Origin: Rhodocyclaceae bacterium
GTDB taxonomy: Bacteria > Pseudomonadota > Gammaproteobacteria > Burkholderiales > Rhodocyclaceae
Length of the DNA: 17,071 bases
Assembly: GCA_018262875.1 (NCBI GenBank)
Contig: JADFDL010000011.1
Location: 1-17,071 of the forward strand
Direction: 5' to 3'
In this document: positions 1 through 7,547 of the stretch, piece by piece
How the letters are laid out: every line of letters starts with the position of its first letter
Numbering within the stretch: position 1 is the stretch's first letter
Notes under the pieces: model-generated
Database searches by the model: none
Seen by the model: the letters and a program-made list of their open reading frames with translations, nothing else
What the model was told of the DNA's origin: nothing
Made by a program: the position numbers and the translations under genes

Positions 1-257
1 GGCAGCATCAGGCCGAGGCGGTGCGCCTCCTCCATGACGATGCGCAGGTCCTTCTGGTGCATCCAGGCCTTGAAGCCGGGCTTGAAGTTGCGGTCGATCA
101 TGCGCTGGCCGTGGTTCTCCAGGATCTTGCTGTAGGCGAAGCCGCCCATCAGCGCCTCGCGCACCTTGGCGACGTCGGCGCCGCTCTTCCTCGCGAAGTT
201 GAAGGCCTCGGCCACCGCCGCCACGCCCATGCCGGTGACGATCTGGTTGCAGGCCTT
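1..257. repeat. Near-identical segment, copy A (partner 882-1138)
   Basis: Positions 1-257 align without gaps to 882-1138 with six mismatches (at 78, 120, 171, 189, 191 and 230 of this copy), i.e. about 98% identity. The segment encodes the helical C-terminal domain of the tandem dehydrogenases. Identity drops sharply beyond it, and the left limit is not visible because the window begins inside the repeat. Confidence 0.9.
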
Positions 258-764
258 CGCCACCTGGCCGGCGCCCGAGGGGCCGATGTGCACGATGGTC
301 TTGCCGAGCTTCTCCAGCAGCGGGCGCACGCGTTCCAGCACCTCCGCCTTGCCGCCGACCATGATGGCCAGCGTGGCGTTCTGCGCGCCGACCTCGCCGC
401 CGGACACCGGCGCGTCGACCGTCTCGATGCCGCGTTCGGCCAGCTTCGCCGCGATGCGCCGCGCCGTGCCGGGCGGGATGGTGCCCATGTCGACCACCAC
501 CGTGCCCGGTCGGGCGCCGTGGACGATGCCGCCCTCGCCGAGCGCAACGTCCTCGACGTCGGCGCCGGTGGTGACCATGACGAACACCACCTCGCTCGTC
601 GCCGCCACTTCCGCCGGCGTGGCAAGGCGCCGCGCGCCGGCGTCGACCAGCGGCTGCGCCGCCTCGGCGCGCCGCGCGTAGACCGACAGTTCATGCCCGG
701 CCCTGACGAGGTGCAGGGCCATCGGGCGCCCCATCACGCCAAGGCCGATGAAGCCGACCTTCAT
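1..764 (-). CDS. 2-hydroxy-3-oxopropionate (tartronate semialdehyde) reductase-like dehydrogenase, second tandem copy, 3' end outside window
   Basis: This is a beta-hydroxyacid dehydrogenase of the 6-phosphogluconate-dehydrogenase-like family, which reduces or oxidises small hydroxyacids with NAD(P)H; tartronate semialdehyde to glycerate is the likeliest reaction. About 254 codons are visible; the C-terminus lies left of position 1. The Rossmann motif GLGVMG is at residues 7-12, the substrate loop DAPVSGGEVGA at about 117-127 and the catalytic lysine K170 in GAGQVAKACNQ. The ATG overlaps the stop of the upstream paralogue as TGATG, so translation is probably coupled. By hand count the first 163 residues are about 56% identical to that paralogue, whereas the rest up to the window edge differs at one residue. 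3-hydroxyisobutyrate dehydrogenase is a possible alternative within the same family. The family call is firm; the substrate is inferred. Confidence 0.9.
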   Translation of the reverse strand, partial: MKVGFIGLGVMGRPMALHLVRAGHELSVYARRAEAAQPLVDAGARRLATPAEVAATSEVVFVMVTTGADVEDVALGEGGIVHGARPGTVVVDMGTIPPGTARRIAAKLAERGIETVDAPVSGGEVGAQNATLAIMVGGKAEVLERVRPLLEKLGKTIVHIGPSGAGQVAKACNQIVTGMGVAAVAEAFNFARKSGADVAKVREALMGGFAYSKILENHGQRMIDRNFKPGFKAWMHQKDLRIVMEEAHRLGLML

Positions 765-1645
765 CAGTGCTTCTCGCCGCCGGACATGCGTTCCAGCAGC
801 TTCAGCATGGCGATCGAGTCGTCCTCGCCGAGCCCCGAGCCGACCATGGCGTTGAACATCTGCGCGGTGGCCGCCGCGCCCGGCAGCATCAGGCCGAGGC
901 GGTGCGCCTCCTCCATGACGATGCGCAGGTCCTTCTGGTGCATCCAGGCCTTGAAGCCCGGCTTGAAGTTGCGGTCGATCATGCGCTGGCCGTGGTTCTC
1001 GAGGATCTTGCTGTAGGCGAAGCCGCCCATCAGCGCCTCGCGCACCTTGGCCACGTCGGCGCCGCTCTTGCGCGCGAAGTTGAAGGCCTCGGCCACCGCC
1101 GCCACGCCCACGCCGGTGACGATCTGGTTGCAGGCCTTGGCCACCTGCCCCGCGCCGGAGTCGCCGACGTGCACGATGTTCTTGCCCATGAGTTCGAAGA
1201 CCGGCTTCATCTTCTCGAAGGCCGCCGCCTTGCCGCCGACCATGATGGAGAGCGTGGCGTTGATGGCGCCGACCTCGCCGCCGGAGACCGGCGCGTCGAG
1301 GAACTCCAGGCCCCTGTCGGCCAGCTTCATGCCGATGCGCTGGGCCGCCGCCGGCGCGATGGTGCTCATGTCGACCACCAGCAGGCCCTTCTTCGCGCCC
1401 GCCGCGACGCCGTCTTCGCCCAGCGTCACTTCCTCCACGTCGGGCGCATCCGCCACCATGGTGACGACGAGGTCGGCGTGCTTCGCCACCTCGGCCGGGC
1501 TGACGTGGGCATGCGCGCCGAACTGGGCGAAGGGCTCAAGCGAAGCAGCGCGGCGCGCCCAGATGTGCAGCGTGTGGCCGCCGCGGGCGACGTTGATGGC
1601 CATGGGGCGGCCCATGAGGCCGAGGCCGATGAATCCGATGTTCAT
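764..1645 (-). CDS. glxR: 2-hydroxy-3-oxopropionate (tartronate semialdehyde) reductase
   Basis: A complete 293-residue protein of usual length for the GarR/GlxR family, cytoplasmic and probably acting in glyoxylate/glycerate metabolism. An N-terminal NAD(P)-binding Rossmann domain carries GLGLMG (residues 7-12). The substrate-binding loop DAPVSGGEVGA lies at about 118-127. The catalytic lysine K170 and N173 sit in GAGQVAKACNQ. The remainder is the all-helical C-terminal domain. The ATG at 1645-1643 is preceded by AGGAG about seven bases upstream. It is the first gene of a minus-strand pair, with a near-identical 3' half in the next gene. It is divergent from nasA across a 193-bp spacer, and no functional link to nitrate assimilation is apparent. 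The exact substrate could also be 3-hydroxyisobutyrate or a related hydroxyacid. Confidence 0.9.
   Translation of the reverse strand: MNIGFIGLGLMGRPMAINVARGGHTLHIWARRAASLEPFAQFGAHAHVSPAEVAKHADLVVTMVADAPDVEEVTLGEDGVAAGAKKGLLVVDMSTIAPAAAQRIGMKLADRGLEFLDAPVSGGEVGAINATLSIMVGGKAAAFEKMKPVFELMGKNIVHVGDSGAGQVAKACNQIVTGVGVAAVAEAFNFARKSGADVAKVREALMGGFAYSKILENHGQRMIDRNFKPGFKAWMHQKDLRIVMEEAHRLGLMLPGAAATAQMFNAMVGSGLGEDDSIAMLKLLERMSGGEKH
882..1138. repeat. Near-identical segment, copy B (partner 1-257)
   Basis: Direct-repeat partner of 1-257 inside the first dehydrogenase gene, offset by 881 bp. A direct repeat this long and this similar could support recombination that deletes or fuses the pair. Confidence 0.9.
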
Positions 1646-1696
1646 TTTGTTCTCCTCTATGGGGTTGCAGTCCCGGCATCAGTTTCGCACAGACGC

Positions 1697-1711
1697 GCAC
1701 CACTTTGGCAC
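1697..1711. promoter_or_regulatory. NtrC-like binding site upstream of nasA (distal)
   Basis: GCACCACTTTGGCAC matches the enterobacterial NtrC consensus GCACCA-N3-TGGTGC at 10 of 12 defined positions. Its centre is about 134 bp before the start site predicted from the sigma-54 element, within the usual range for an enhancer. The call is by pattern and position only. Confidence 0.5.
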
Positions 1712-1727
1712 ACGGCGGCGCCGTTCC

Positions 1728-1742
1728 GCACCATCCCGATAC
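1728..1742. promoter_or_regulatory. NtrC-like binding site upstream of nasA (proximal, weaker)
   Basis: GCACCATCCCGATAC matches the NtrC consensus at 9 of 12 defined positions, with a perfect left half. The centre lies 31 bp from the distal site, about three helical turns. This resembles the spacing of the paired NtrC sites at glnA in enteric bacteria. Confidence 0.4.
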
Positions 1743-1810
1743 ACCGCAGCGGCAGAAGGGAATATCGCCGAACCCAGCGCCAGTACTGGCCTCCAGGCCG
1801 ATTGCCCATG

Positions 1811-1827
1811 CTGGCACAGCGGTTGCT
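1811..1827 (+). promoter_or_regulatory. sigma-54 (-24/-12) promoter of nasA
   Basis: CTGGCAC-AGCGG-TTGCT fits the RpoN consensus, with GG (1813-1814) and GC (1825-1826) exactly 10 bases apart. Transcription would start near 1838, one base before the nasA ATG at 1839, so this transcript would be essentially leaderless. A purine-rich Shine-Dalgarno-like stretch at 1829-1837 would lie outside it, which hints at an additional upstream promoter. Confidence 0.65.
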
Positions 1828-1838
1828 AAAGGAAAGGC

Positions 1839-4547
1839 ATGAAGGAAACAAAATCCACTTGCTGCTATTGCGGCACCGGCTGTGGCGTCATCGTCGAATC
1901 CGAAGGCGACCGCATCGCGGGCGTGCGCGGCGATCCCGGCCACCCGGCCAACTTCGGCCGCCTGTGCAGCAAGGGCGCCAGCCTGCACCTGACGCCGCAC
2001 GCGCCGACCCGGGCGCTGCATCCCGAGCTGCGCGAGTCCCGCGCGTCACCGCGCCACCGCGTGCCGTGGGACGCGGCCCTGAACCATGCCGCGGCACGCT
2101 TCGCCGACATCATCCGCGCGCACGGCCCCGACGCCGTCGCTTTCTACATCTCCGGCCAATTGCTCACCGAGGACTACTACGTCTTCAACAAGCTGGCGCG
2201 CGCGCTCGCCGGCACCCACAACATCGACAGCAACTCGCGCCTGTGCATGTCCTCGGCGGTGGCGGCGTACACGAAGACGCTCGGCGCCGATGCGCCGCCC
2301 TGCAGCTACGAAGACATCGAGCTGGCCGACTGCATGCTGATCGCCGGCGCCAATCCGGCCTTCGCCCACCCCATCGTCTTCCGCCGCATCGAGGCGGCGA
2401 AGCGCGTCAATCCGGACTTGAAGCTCATCGTCGTCGACCCGCGCCGCACCGACACGGCGGAAGCCGCCGACCTGCACCTCGCCCTCCAGCCCGGCACCGA
2501 CACCCTGCTCTTCTCCGCCCTGCTGCACGTGCTACTGTGGGAAGACCTCGTCGACCGCGACTTCATCCGCGATCACACCGCCGGCTTCGACGCCCTGCGC
2601 GAGCAGGTGCGCGAGACGACGCCCGCCGCCGTCGCCGGCGCCTGCGGTGTGAAGGCCGAGGACATCGTCACCGCCGCGCGCTGGTTCGGACGCGCGAAAA
2701 ATGCGCTGTCCTTCTGGTGCCAGGGCCTCAACCAGTCGGTGCGCGGCACGGAGAGCGGCGCCGCGCTGATTCATCTCCACCTCGCCACTGGGCAGATCGG
2801 CCGCCCGGGCGCCGGCCCCTTCTCGCTCACCGGCCAGCCCAACGCCATGGGCGGGCGCGAGACCGGCAGCATGGCGACGCTGTTGCCCGGCCACCGCAGC
2901 GCGGCCGATGCGGCGCACCGCAGCGAAGTCGCGCGCTACTGGGGCGTGCCAACGCTGCCGGAAACGCCGGGCAGGACTGCGGTGGAACTCTTCGACGCCC
3001 TGCACGAAGGCAGCATCAAGGCGGTGTGGATCGCCTGCGCCAACCCGGCGCAGTCGCTGCCCGACCAGGCGAAGATTCGCGCGGCGCTCGATCGCGCCGA
3101 ATTCGTCGTGCTGCAGGAGGCCTATCTGGGCACCGAGACCGATGCCTACGCCGACCTGCTGCTGCCCGCCGCCGCCTGGGGCGAGAAGGCCGGCACGGTC
3201 ACCAACTCCGAGCGGCGCATCTCGCGCGTGCGCGCCGCCATTCCGCCGCCGGGCGAGGCGCGGCCCGACTGGAAGATCGCGCGCGACTTCGCCCTGGCGC
3301 TCGGCCTCGCCCTCGGCCGCAGCGACGCGACGCGCCTGTTCGACTTCGCCGGGCCCGAGGCGATCCACCGCGAATTCGCCGGGCTCACGCGCGGCCGCGA
3401 CCTCGACATCGGCGGCCTCGACTACGCCCTGCTCGACGCAGCCGGCCCGCAGCAGTGGCCGCTGCCAGAAGGTGCAGAAGCGGGCGCCCCGCGGCTGTAC
3501 ACAGATCATCGCTTCGCCACGCCGGACGGCCGCGCGCGCTTCATCCCCATCCACGCCGGCGGTCCCGCCGAGTCGACCGACGCGCGCTTCCCCTTCCATC
3601 TCAACACCGGGCGGCTGCGCGACCAGTGGCACGGCATGAGCCGCAGCGGCACCGTGGCGCGGCTGTTCGGCCACGAGGAGGAGGCGCGGGTGCACCTCAA
3701 TCCGTCCGACCTCGCGCGGCGCGGCTTCGGAGAGGGCGATCTGCTGCTGCTCACAAGCCGGCGCGGCGAGGCGGTGCTGCGCGCCGTCGCCGACGAAGCG
3801 CAGCGCCCCGGCCAGGCCTTCGTGCCGATGCACTGGGGCCGCAGCCACCTCAACGGCGGCGGGGCAAACGAACTGACTTTGTCCGACTTCGATCCGCACT
3901 CGAAGCAGCCGGAACTCAAGCACGCGGCGATCCGCATCGAAAAGGCCGCCCTGCCCTGGCTGGCGCTGGTGGTGAGAAGTGAGACGAGCGAAGGCGAAGC
4001 GGTGGTCTGGAAGGCACGCCTCGCGCCGCTGCTGGCGCGCTTCGGCTACGCCAGTCTCGCGCTCGCCGGGCGCGAACGGCAGGCCGTCGTGCTGCACCTC
4101 GCCCACGCCGAGGCCGCGCCGGCGGAATGGCTCGACGAGATCGACGCCCTCCTCGGCCTCGACGATCCCTTCTGCCTGCGCTACCGCGACGCGCGGCGCG
4201 GCGTGCGCAAGACGGCGCGCGTCGAGGCCGGCGCGCTCGTCGGCATGCATCTCTCCGGGGAAATGGCGGCGGCCGCCTGGCTCAAGGACGCCGTCGTCGA
4301 GCACCAGCCCATCGACGCCTTCCGCCCGCTGCTGCTGGCGCCGCTGACGCGGCCGCCGGCCGGCGCGCCAAAATCCGGTCGCATCGTCTGCGCCTGCCAC
4401 GGCGCAAGTGAAGCGACCCTGCTCGACGCCATCGCCGCGGGCGCAACGCTGGAATCGCTACAGGCCGAAACCCAATGCGGCACCGGTTGCGGCTCCTGCG
4501 TGCCGGAAATCAGGCGCCTGATCCTCGCCTCGCAGCGCGCTGCGTAG
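1839..4547 (+). CDS. nasA: Assimilatory nitrate reductase catalytic subunit with C-terminal BFD-like [2Fe-2S] domain
   Basis: A cytoplasmic Mo-bis-MGD enzyme that reduces nitrate to nitrite for nitrogen assimilation; 902 residues, with no Tat signal. The N-terminal [4Fe-4S] ligands are C8-x2-C11-x3-C15-x27-C43. C136 in SNSRLCMSSA is the expected molybdenum ligand of the Nap/Nas group. The molybdopterin domain follows, with the dinucleotide-binding domain at about 590-705. A C-terminal BFD-like domain (from about 847) carries C851-x-C853 and C884-x2-C887, so electrons probably enter through this [2Fe-2S] centre. No separate FAD/NADH electron-transfer subunit is in the window, so the donor is unknown. 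The start is fixed because C8 must be included and no later start is available. It has its own predicted sigma-54 promoter and is separated from nirB by 206 bp with a second promoter. Confidence 0.96.
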   Translation: MKETKSTCCYCGTGCGVIVESEGDRIAGVRGDPGHPANFGRLCSKGASLHLTPHAPTRALHPELRESRASPRHRVPWDAALNHAAARFADIIRAHGPDAVAFYISGQLLTEDYYVFNKLARALAGTHNIDSNSRLCMSSAVAAYTKTLGADAPPCSYEDIELADCMLIAGANPAFAHPIVFRRIEAAKRVNPDLKLIVVDPRRTDTAEAADLHLALQPGTDTLLFSALLHVLLWEDLVDRDFIRDHTAGFDALREQVRETTPAAVAGACGVKAEDIVTAARWFGRAKNALSFWCQGLNQSVRGTESGAALIHLHLATGQIGRPGAGPFSLTGQPNAMGGRETGSMATLLPGHRSAADAAHRSEVARYWGVPTLPETPGRTAVELFDALHEGSIKAVWIACANPAQSLPDQAKIRAALDRAEFVVLQEAYLGTETDAYADLLLPAAAWGEKAGTVTNSERRISRVRAAIPPPGEARPDWKIARDFALALGLALGRSDATRLFDFAGPEAIHREFAGLTRGRDLDIGGLDYALLDAAGPQQWPLPEGAEAGAPRLYTDHRFATPDGRARFIPIHAGGPAESTDARFPFHLNTGRLRDQWHGMSRSGTVARLFGHEEEARVHLNPSDLARRGFGEGDLLLLTSRRGEAVLRAVADEAQRPGQAFVPMHWGRSHLNGGGANELTLSDFDPHSKQPELKHAAIRIEKAALPWLALVVRSETSEGEAVVWKARLAPLLARFGYASLALAGRERQAVVLHLAHAEAAPAEWLDEIDALLGLDDPFCLRYRDARRGVRKTARVEAGALVGMHLSGEMAAAAWLKDAVVEHQPIDAFRPLLLAPLTRPPAGAPKSGRIVCACHGASEATLLDAIAAGATLESLQAETQCGTGCGSCVPEIRRLILASQRAA

Positions 4548-4554
4548 TTTCCCA

Positions 4555-4591
4555 CCCTCTCCCCGACCCTCTCCCGCCGGGCGGGAGAGGG
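4555..4591. repeat. CCCTCTCC-type palindromic intergenic repeat
   Basis: A perfect 11-bp stem (CCCTCTCCCGC, 4567-4577, with its complement at 4581-4591) and a 3-base loop, preceded by a CCCTCTCCCC direct half-repeat. No T-run follows on either strand, so it is not a canonical intrinsic terminator. An element of the same layout lies at 16730-16768. Such elements are widely scattered between genes in proteobacterial genomes. Confidence 0.8.
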
Positions 4592-4621
4592 AGAAAATAG
4601 CGCCCCACAACAGCGCATCCC

Positions 4622-4636
4622 GCACCACAAACGTGC
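4622..4636. promoter_or_regulatory. NtrC-like binding site upstream of nirB
   Basis: GCACCACAAACGTGC has the core NtrC dyad GCAC-N7-GTGC, perfect in both half-sites. The centre is about 99 bp before the start site predicted from the sigma-54 promoter, a normal enhancer distance. No equally good second site was found about 32 bp further upstream. Confidence 0.55.
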
Positions 4637-4700
4637 GCGTACTAACGATCGCCGTATCGCAGCGACTGACTTTTCTCCTTCCTCTCAGCGATTTGCACCG

Positions 4701-4717
4701 CTGGCATGGCCCTTGCT
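4701..4717 (+). promoter_or_regulatory. sigma-54 (-24/-12) promoter of the nirBD-narK-kinase operon
   Basis: CTGGCAT-GGCCC-TTGCT is a very good RpoN match, with GG (4703-4704) and GC (4715-4716) separated by exactly 10 bases. The predicted start near 4728 gives a leader of about 26 bases carrying GGAG before the nirB ATG. That leader is too short for a NasR-type antitermination structure. Confidence 0.8.
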
Positions 4718-4735
4718 GATGTACGCGTGACATCA
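4717..4735. promoter_or_regulatory. Dyad spanning the predicted nirB start site
   Basis: TGATGTACGCGTGACATCA has perfect 6-bp arms (TGATGT/ACATCA) and a 7-base centre. It begins at the last base of the -12 element and covers the predicted start at 4728. A repressor site is possible, but no specific regulator is recognised. Confidence 0.35.
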
Positions 4736-4753
4736 ATGCATCGGAGCACTGCC

Positions 4754-7186
4754 ATGAAGAAAACAAAACTCGTCCTCGTCGGCAACGGCATGGCCGGCGT
4801 GCGCACGATCGAGGAGCTGCTCAAGCTGGCGCCCGACCACTACGACATCACCGTCTTCGGCGCCGAGCCGCACGGCAACTACAACCGCATCCTGCTCTCG
4901 CCGGTGCTGGCCGGCGAGATGAAGCTGCCGGAGATCATGCTCAACGATCTCGACTGGTACCGCGACAACGGCATCACCCTGCACGCCGGGAAGAAAATCG
5001 ACAAGATCGACCGCATCCGCCGCAAGGTGATCGCCGACGACGGCACCGAGGAGGACTACGACCGCCTGCTGCTCGCCACCGGCTCGCTGCCCTTCATGCC
5101 GCCCATTCCCGGGCGCGACCTGCCCGGCGTGCTCGCCTACCGCGACATCGCCGACACCGAGGCGATGATCGAGGCGGCCCAGGCCCACCGCCGCGCCGTC
5201 GTCATCGGCGGCGGCCTGCTCGGGCTGGAGGCCGCCAACGGCCTCAAGCTGCGCGGCATGGAGGTCACCGTGGTGCATCTCGCCGACTGGCTGATGGAGC
5301 GCCAGCTCGACCGCGTGGCCGCCGACATGCTGCAGGCCTCGCTGGAAGCGCGCGGCCTCGCCTTCCTGCTCGGCAAGCAGACCGAAGCGCTGGTGCAAGG
5401 AGAGTCGGGCCGCGTCTGCGCCGTGCGCATGAAAGATGGTTTGGAGATTCCCGCCGACCTCGTCGTCGTCGCCGCCGGCATCCGCCCGAACACCGCACTG
5501 GCCGAGGCGGCCGGCCTGCACTGCAACCGCGGCATTGTGGTAAACGACACGCTGCAGACTTTCGATCCGCGCATCTACGCCGTCGGCGAATGCGTCGCCC
5601 ATAGGGGTGTTGCCTACGGTCTCGTCGCGCCGCTCTTCGAGCAGGGCAAGGTCGCCGCAAACCACCTGGCGAATTTCGGCATCGCCCGCTACAGCGGCTC
5701 GACGGTGTCGACCAAGCTCAAGGTGACCGGCATCGACGTCTTCTCCGCCGGCGACTTCACTGGCAGCGACAGTACCGAGGAGATCGTCCTGCACGACCGC
5801 ACGGGCGGCGTGTACAAGAAGCTGGTGATCGAGAACGAACGCATCGTCGGCGCCGTGCTCTACGGCGACACGGCGGATTCGGCCTGGTACTTCCAGCTCA
5901 TGCGGGACGGCAAGGACATCGGCGACATCCGCGACCACCTGATGTTCGGCCGGAACCACATCGGCGACGTCGGCCACCAGGGCAAGAGCAACGCCGCCGC
6001 GTTGCCAGACAGCTTCGAGGTGTGCGGCTGCAACGGCGTCTGCAAGGGCGCGATCGTCAAGGCGATCAAGGAAAAGGGCCTGTTCTCGCTCGACGACGTG
6101 CGCAAGCACACCAAGGCCTCCAGCTCCTGCGGCTCGTGCACCGGCCTGGTCGAGCAGATCCTCGCCTCCACCGTCGGCGGCGCCTACCAGCAGTCCGACG
6201 CGAAGACCAAGCCGGTGTGCGGCTGCACCGAGCGCACGCACGAGGAAGTGCGCCGCGCCATCCGCGAGCACCGCCTGCTGTCGATCGCCGATGCCATGCG
6301 CTTCATGGAGTGGCGCACGCCCGACGGCTGCGCCACCTGCCGGCCGGCGCTCAACTACTACCTGCTGTCGACCTGGCCGCACGAGGCGCAGGACGATCCG
6401 CAGTCGCGCTTCATCAACGAGCGGGCGCATGCCAACATCCAGAAGGACGGCACCTTCTCGGTGGTGCCGCGCATGTGGGGCGGGCTGACCACACCGGACG
6501 AGCTGCGCCGCATCGCCAACGTCGCCGAGAAGTACGCCATCCCGACGGTGAAGGTCACCGGCGGCCAGCGCATCGACCTCCTCGGCATCAGGAAGGCCGA
6601 CCTGCCCGGCGTCTGGGCCGACCTCGGCATGCCCTCCGGCCACGCCTACGGCAAGAGCATCCGCACGGTGAAGACCTGCGTCGGCTCCGAGCACTGCCGC
6701 TTCGGCACGCAGCAGTCGATGAGCATGGGCGTGGCGCTGGAGAAGATGCTCTACGGCATGGGCTCGCCGCACAAGGTCAAGCTGGCGGTGAGCGGCTGCC
6801 CGCGCAACTGCGCCGAGGCCGGCATCAAGGACGTCGGTGTCATCGGCGTCGACTCCGGCTGGGAGATCTACGTCGCCGGCAACGGCGGCATCAAGACCGA
6901 GGTGGCGCAGTTCCTCTGCAAGCTGAAGACGCGCGAGGAGGCGATGGAAGTCACCGCCGCCTTCCTGCAGCTCTACCGCGAGGAGGGCTGGTACCTCGAG
7001 CGCACGGTGCATTACGTGCAGCGCGTCGGCCTCGACCGCGTCAAGCAGGCGGTGGTGGAGGACCTCGAAAAGCGCCGCGCCCTGCACGCCCGCCTGCTCT
7101 ACGCCCTGAAGGACTACGAGGACCCGTGGCAGGCCGCCGTGGAGCAGCCCGCCGTCCGCCGCGAATTCGAACCCATCGAGGTATAG
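4754..7186 (+). CDS. nirB: NAD(P)H-dependent assimilatory nitrite reductase, large subunit
   Basis: A cytoplasmic siroheme enzyme catalysing six-electron reduction of nitrite to ammonium; 810 residues. Domains in order: an FAD/NAD(P)H pyridine-nucleotide-disulphide oxidoreductase module (about 1-400, with VGNGMAG near the N-terminus and VIGGGLLGLEAANG in the NAD-binding part); a BFD-like [2Fe-2S] domain (C424, C426, C459, C462); a second BFD-like segment (C489, C491, C526, C529); then the nitrite/sulphite reductase domains, with siroheme-[4Fe-4S] ligands C642, C648, C682 and C686 (TCVGSEHCRFG and SGCPRNC). The frame stays open upstream to an ATG at 4706, but that ATG lies inside the sigma-54 promoter. 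The start at 4754 has GGAG eight bases upstream and leads directly into the FAD-binding strand. The nirD start lies two bases after the stop. Confidence 0.97.
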   Translation: MKKTKLVLVGNGMAGVRTIEELLKLAPDHYDITVFGAEPHGNYNRILLSPVLAGEMKLPEIMLNDLDWYRDNGITLHAGKKIDKIDRIRRKVIADDGTEEDYDRLLLATGSLPFMPPIPGRDLPGVLAYRDIADTEAMIEAAQAHRRAVVIGGGLLGLEAANGLKLRGMEVTVVHLADWLMERQLDRVAADMLQASLEARGLAFLLGKQTEALVQGESGRVCAVRMKDGLEIPADLVVVAAGIRPNTALAEAAGLHCNRGIVVNDTLQTFDPRIYAVGECVAHRGVAYGLVAPLFEQGKVAANHLANFGIARYSGSTVSTKLKVTGIDVFSAGDFTGSDSTEEIVLHDRTGGVYKKLVIENERIVGAVLYGDTADSAWYFQLMRDGKDIGDIRDHLMFGRNHIGDVGHQGKSNAAALPDSFEVCGCNGVCKGAIVKAIKEKGLFSLDDVRKHTKASSSCGSCTGLVEQILASTVGGAYQQSDAKTKPVCGCTERTHEEVRRAIREHRLLSIADAMRFMEWRTPDGCATCRPALNYYLLSTWPHEAQDDPQSRFINERAHANIQKDGTFSVVPRMWGGLTTPDELRRIANVAEKYAIPTVKVTGGQRIDLLGIRKADLPGVWADLGMPSGHAYGKSIRTVKTCVGSEHCRFGTQQSMSMGVALEKMLYGMGSPHKVKLAVSGCPRNCAEAGIKDVGVIGVDSGWEIYVAGNGGIKTEVAQFLCKLKTREEAMEVTAAFLQLYREEGWYLERTVHYVQRVGLDRVKQAVVEDLEKRRALHARLLYALKDYEDPWQAAVEQPAVRREFEPIEV

Positions 7187-7188
7187 CC

Positions 7189-7527
7189 ATGACCACCGCA
7201 CTCGCCGAAATGAAAACCGCCGCCGAATGGAAGACGATCTGCGCGCTGGAGGAGATCCCGCGCCTGGGCAGCCGCGTCGTGAAATCCGCCGCCGGCGACA
7301 TCGCCGTCTTCCGCAGCGCCGACGACGCCGTCTTCGCCCTGCACGACAAGTGTCCGCACAAGGGCGGGCCGCTCTCGCAAGGCATCGTGCACGACCGCCA
7401 GGTCGCCTGCCCGCTGCACGGCTGGAAGATCGGCCTGGAAGACGGCCACGCCGCCGCCCCCGACGTTGGCTGCACCAAGCCCTTCGCCGTCAAGGTCGAG
7501 GACGGGCTGGTGCTGCTCAAAGTTTGA
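7189..7527 (+). CDS. nirD: Nitrite reductase small subunit with Rieske-type [2Fe-2S] site
   Basis: A 112-residue partner of NirB in the NADH-nitrite reductase. The fold is Rieske-like, and all four Rieske ligands are present: C55 and H57 in CPHKGG, C74 and H77 in CPLHGW. E. coli NirD has the fold but lacks these ligands, so this version may carry a real [2Fe-2S] cluster and pass electrons to NirB. The start at 7189 follows the nirB stop by two bases and has GAGG in the end of nirB as ribosome-binding site, which indicates coupled expression. The transporter gene starts 20 bases downstream. Confidence 0.93.
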   Translation: MTTALAEMKTAAEWKTICALEEIPRLGSRVVKSAAGDIAVFRSADDAVFALHDKCPHKGGPLSQGIVHDRQVACPLHGWKIGLEDGHAAAPDVGCTKPFAVKVEDGLVLLKV

Positions 7528-7547
7528 CCTCAACCAGGAGAAACGCC

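Noticed and set aside
1707..1722. Second possible sigma-54 element starting TGGCACACGG
   Set aside because: No TTGC at the required 10-base spacing after GG. The TGGCAC is better explained as the right half of the NtrC-like site.
767..3982. Very long plus-strand open frame of over 1000 codons across the dehydrogenase and nasA genes
   Set aside because: It runs antisense to one well-conserved gene and out of frame with another, and its composition is dominated by R/A/H/P. It is a high-GC shadow.
4567..4591. Hairpin after nasA considered as an intrinsic terminator
   Set aside because: The stem is strong but is followed by AGAAAATAG rather than a T-run, and the same element recurs elsewhere in the window. 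Called a repeat instead.
4733..7201. Long minus-strand open frame opposite nirB
   Set aside because: NirB motifs are continuous on the plus strand. The antisense product has no recognisable family character and arises from codon bias.
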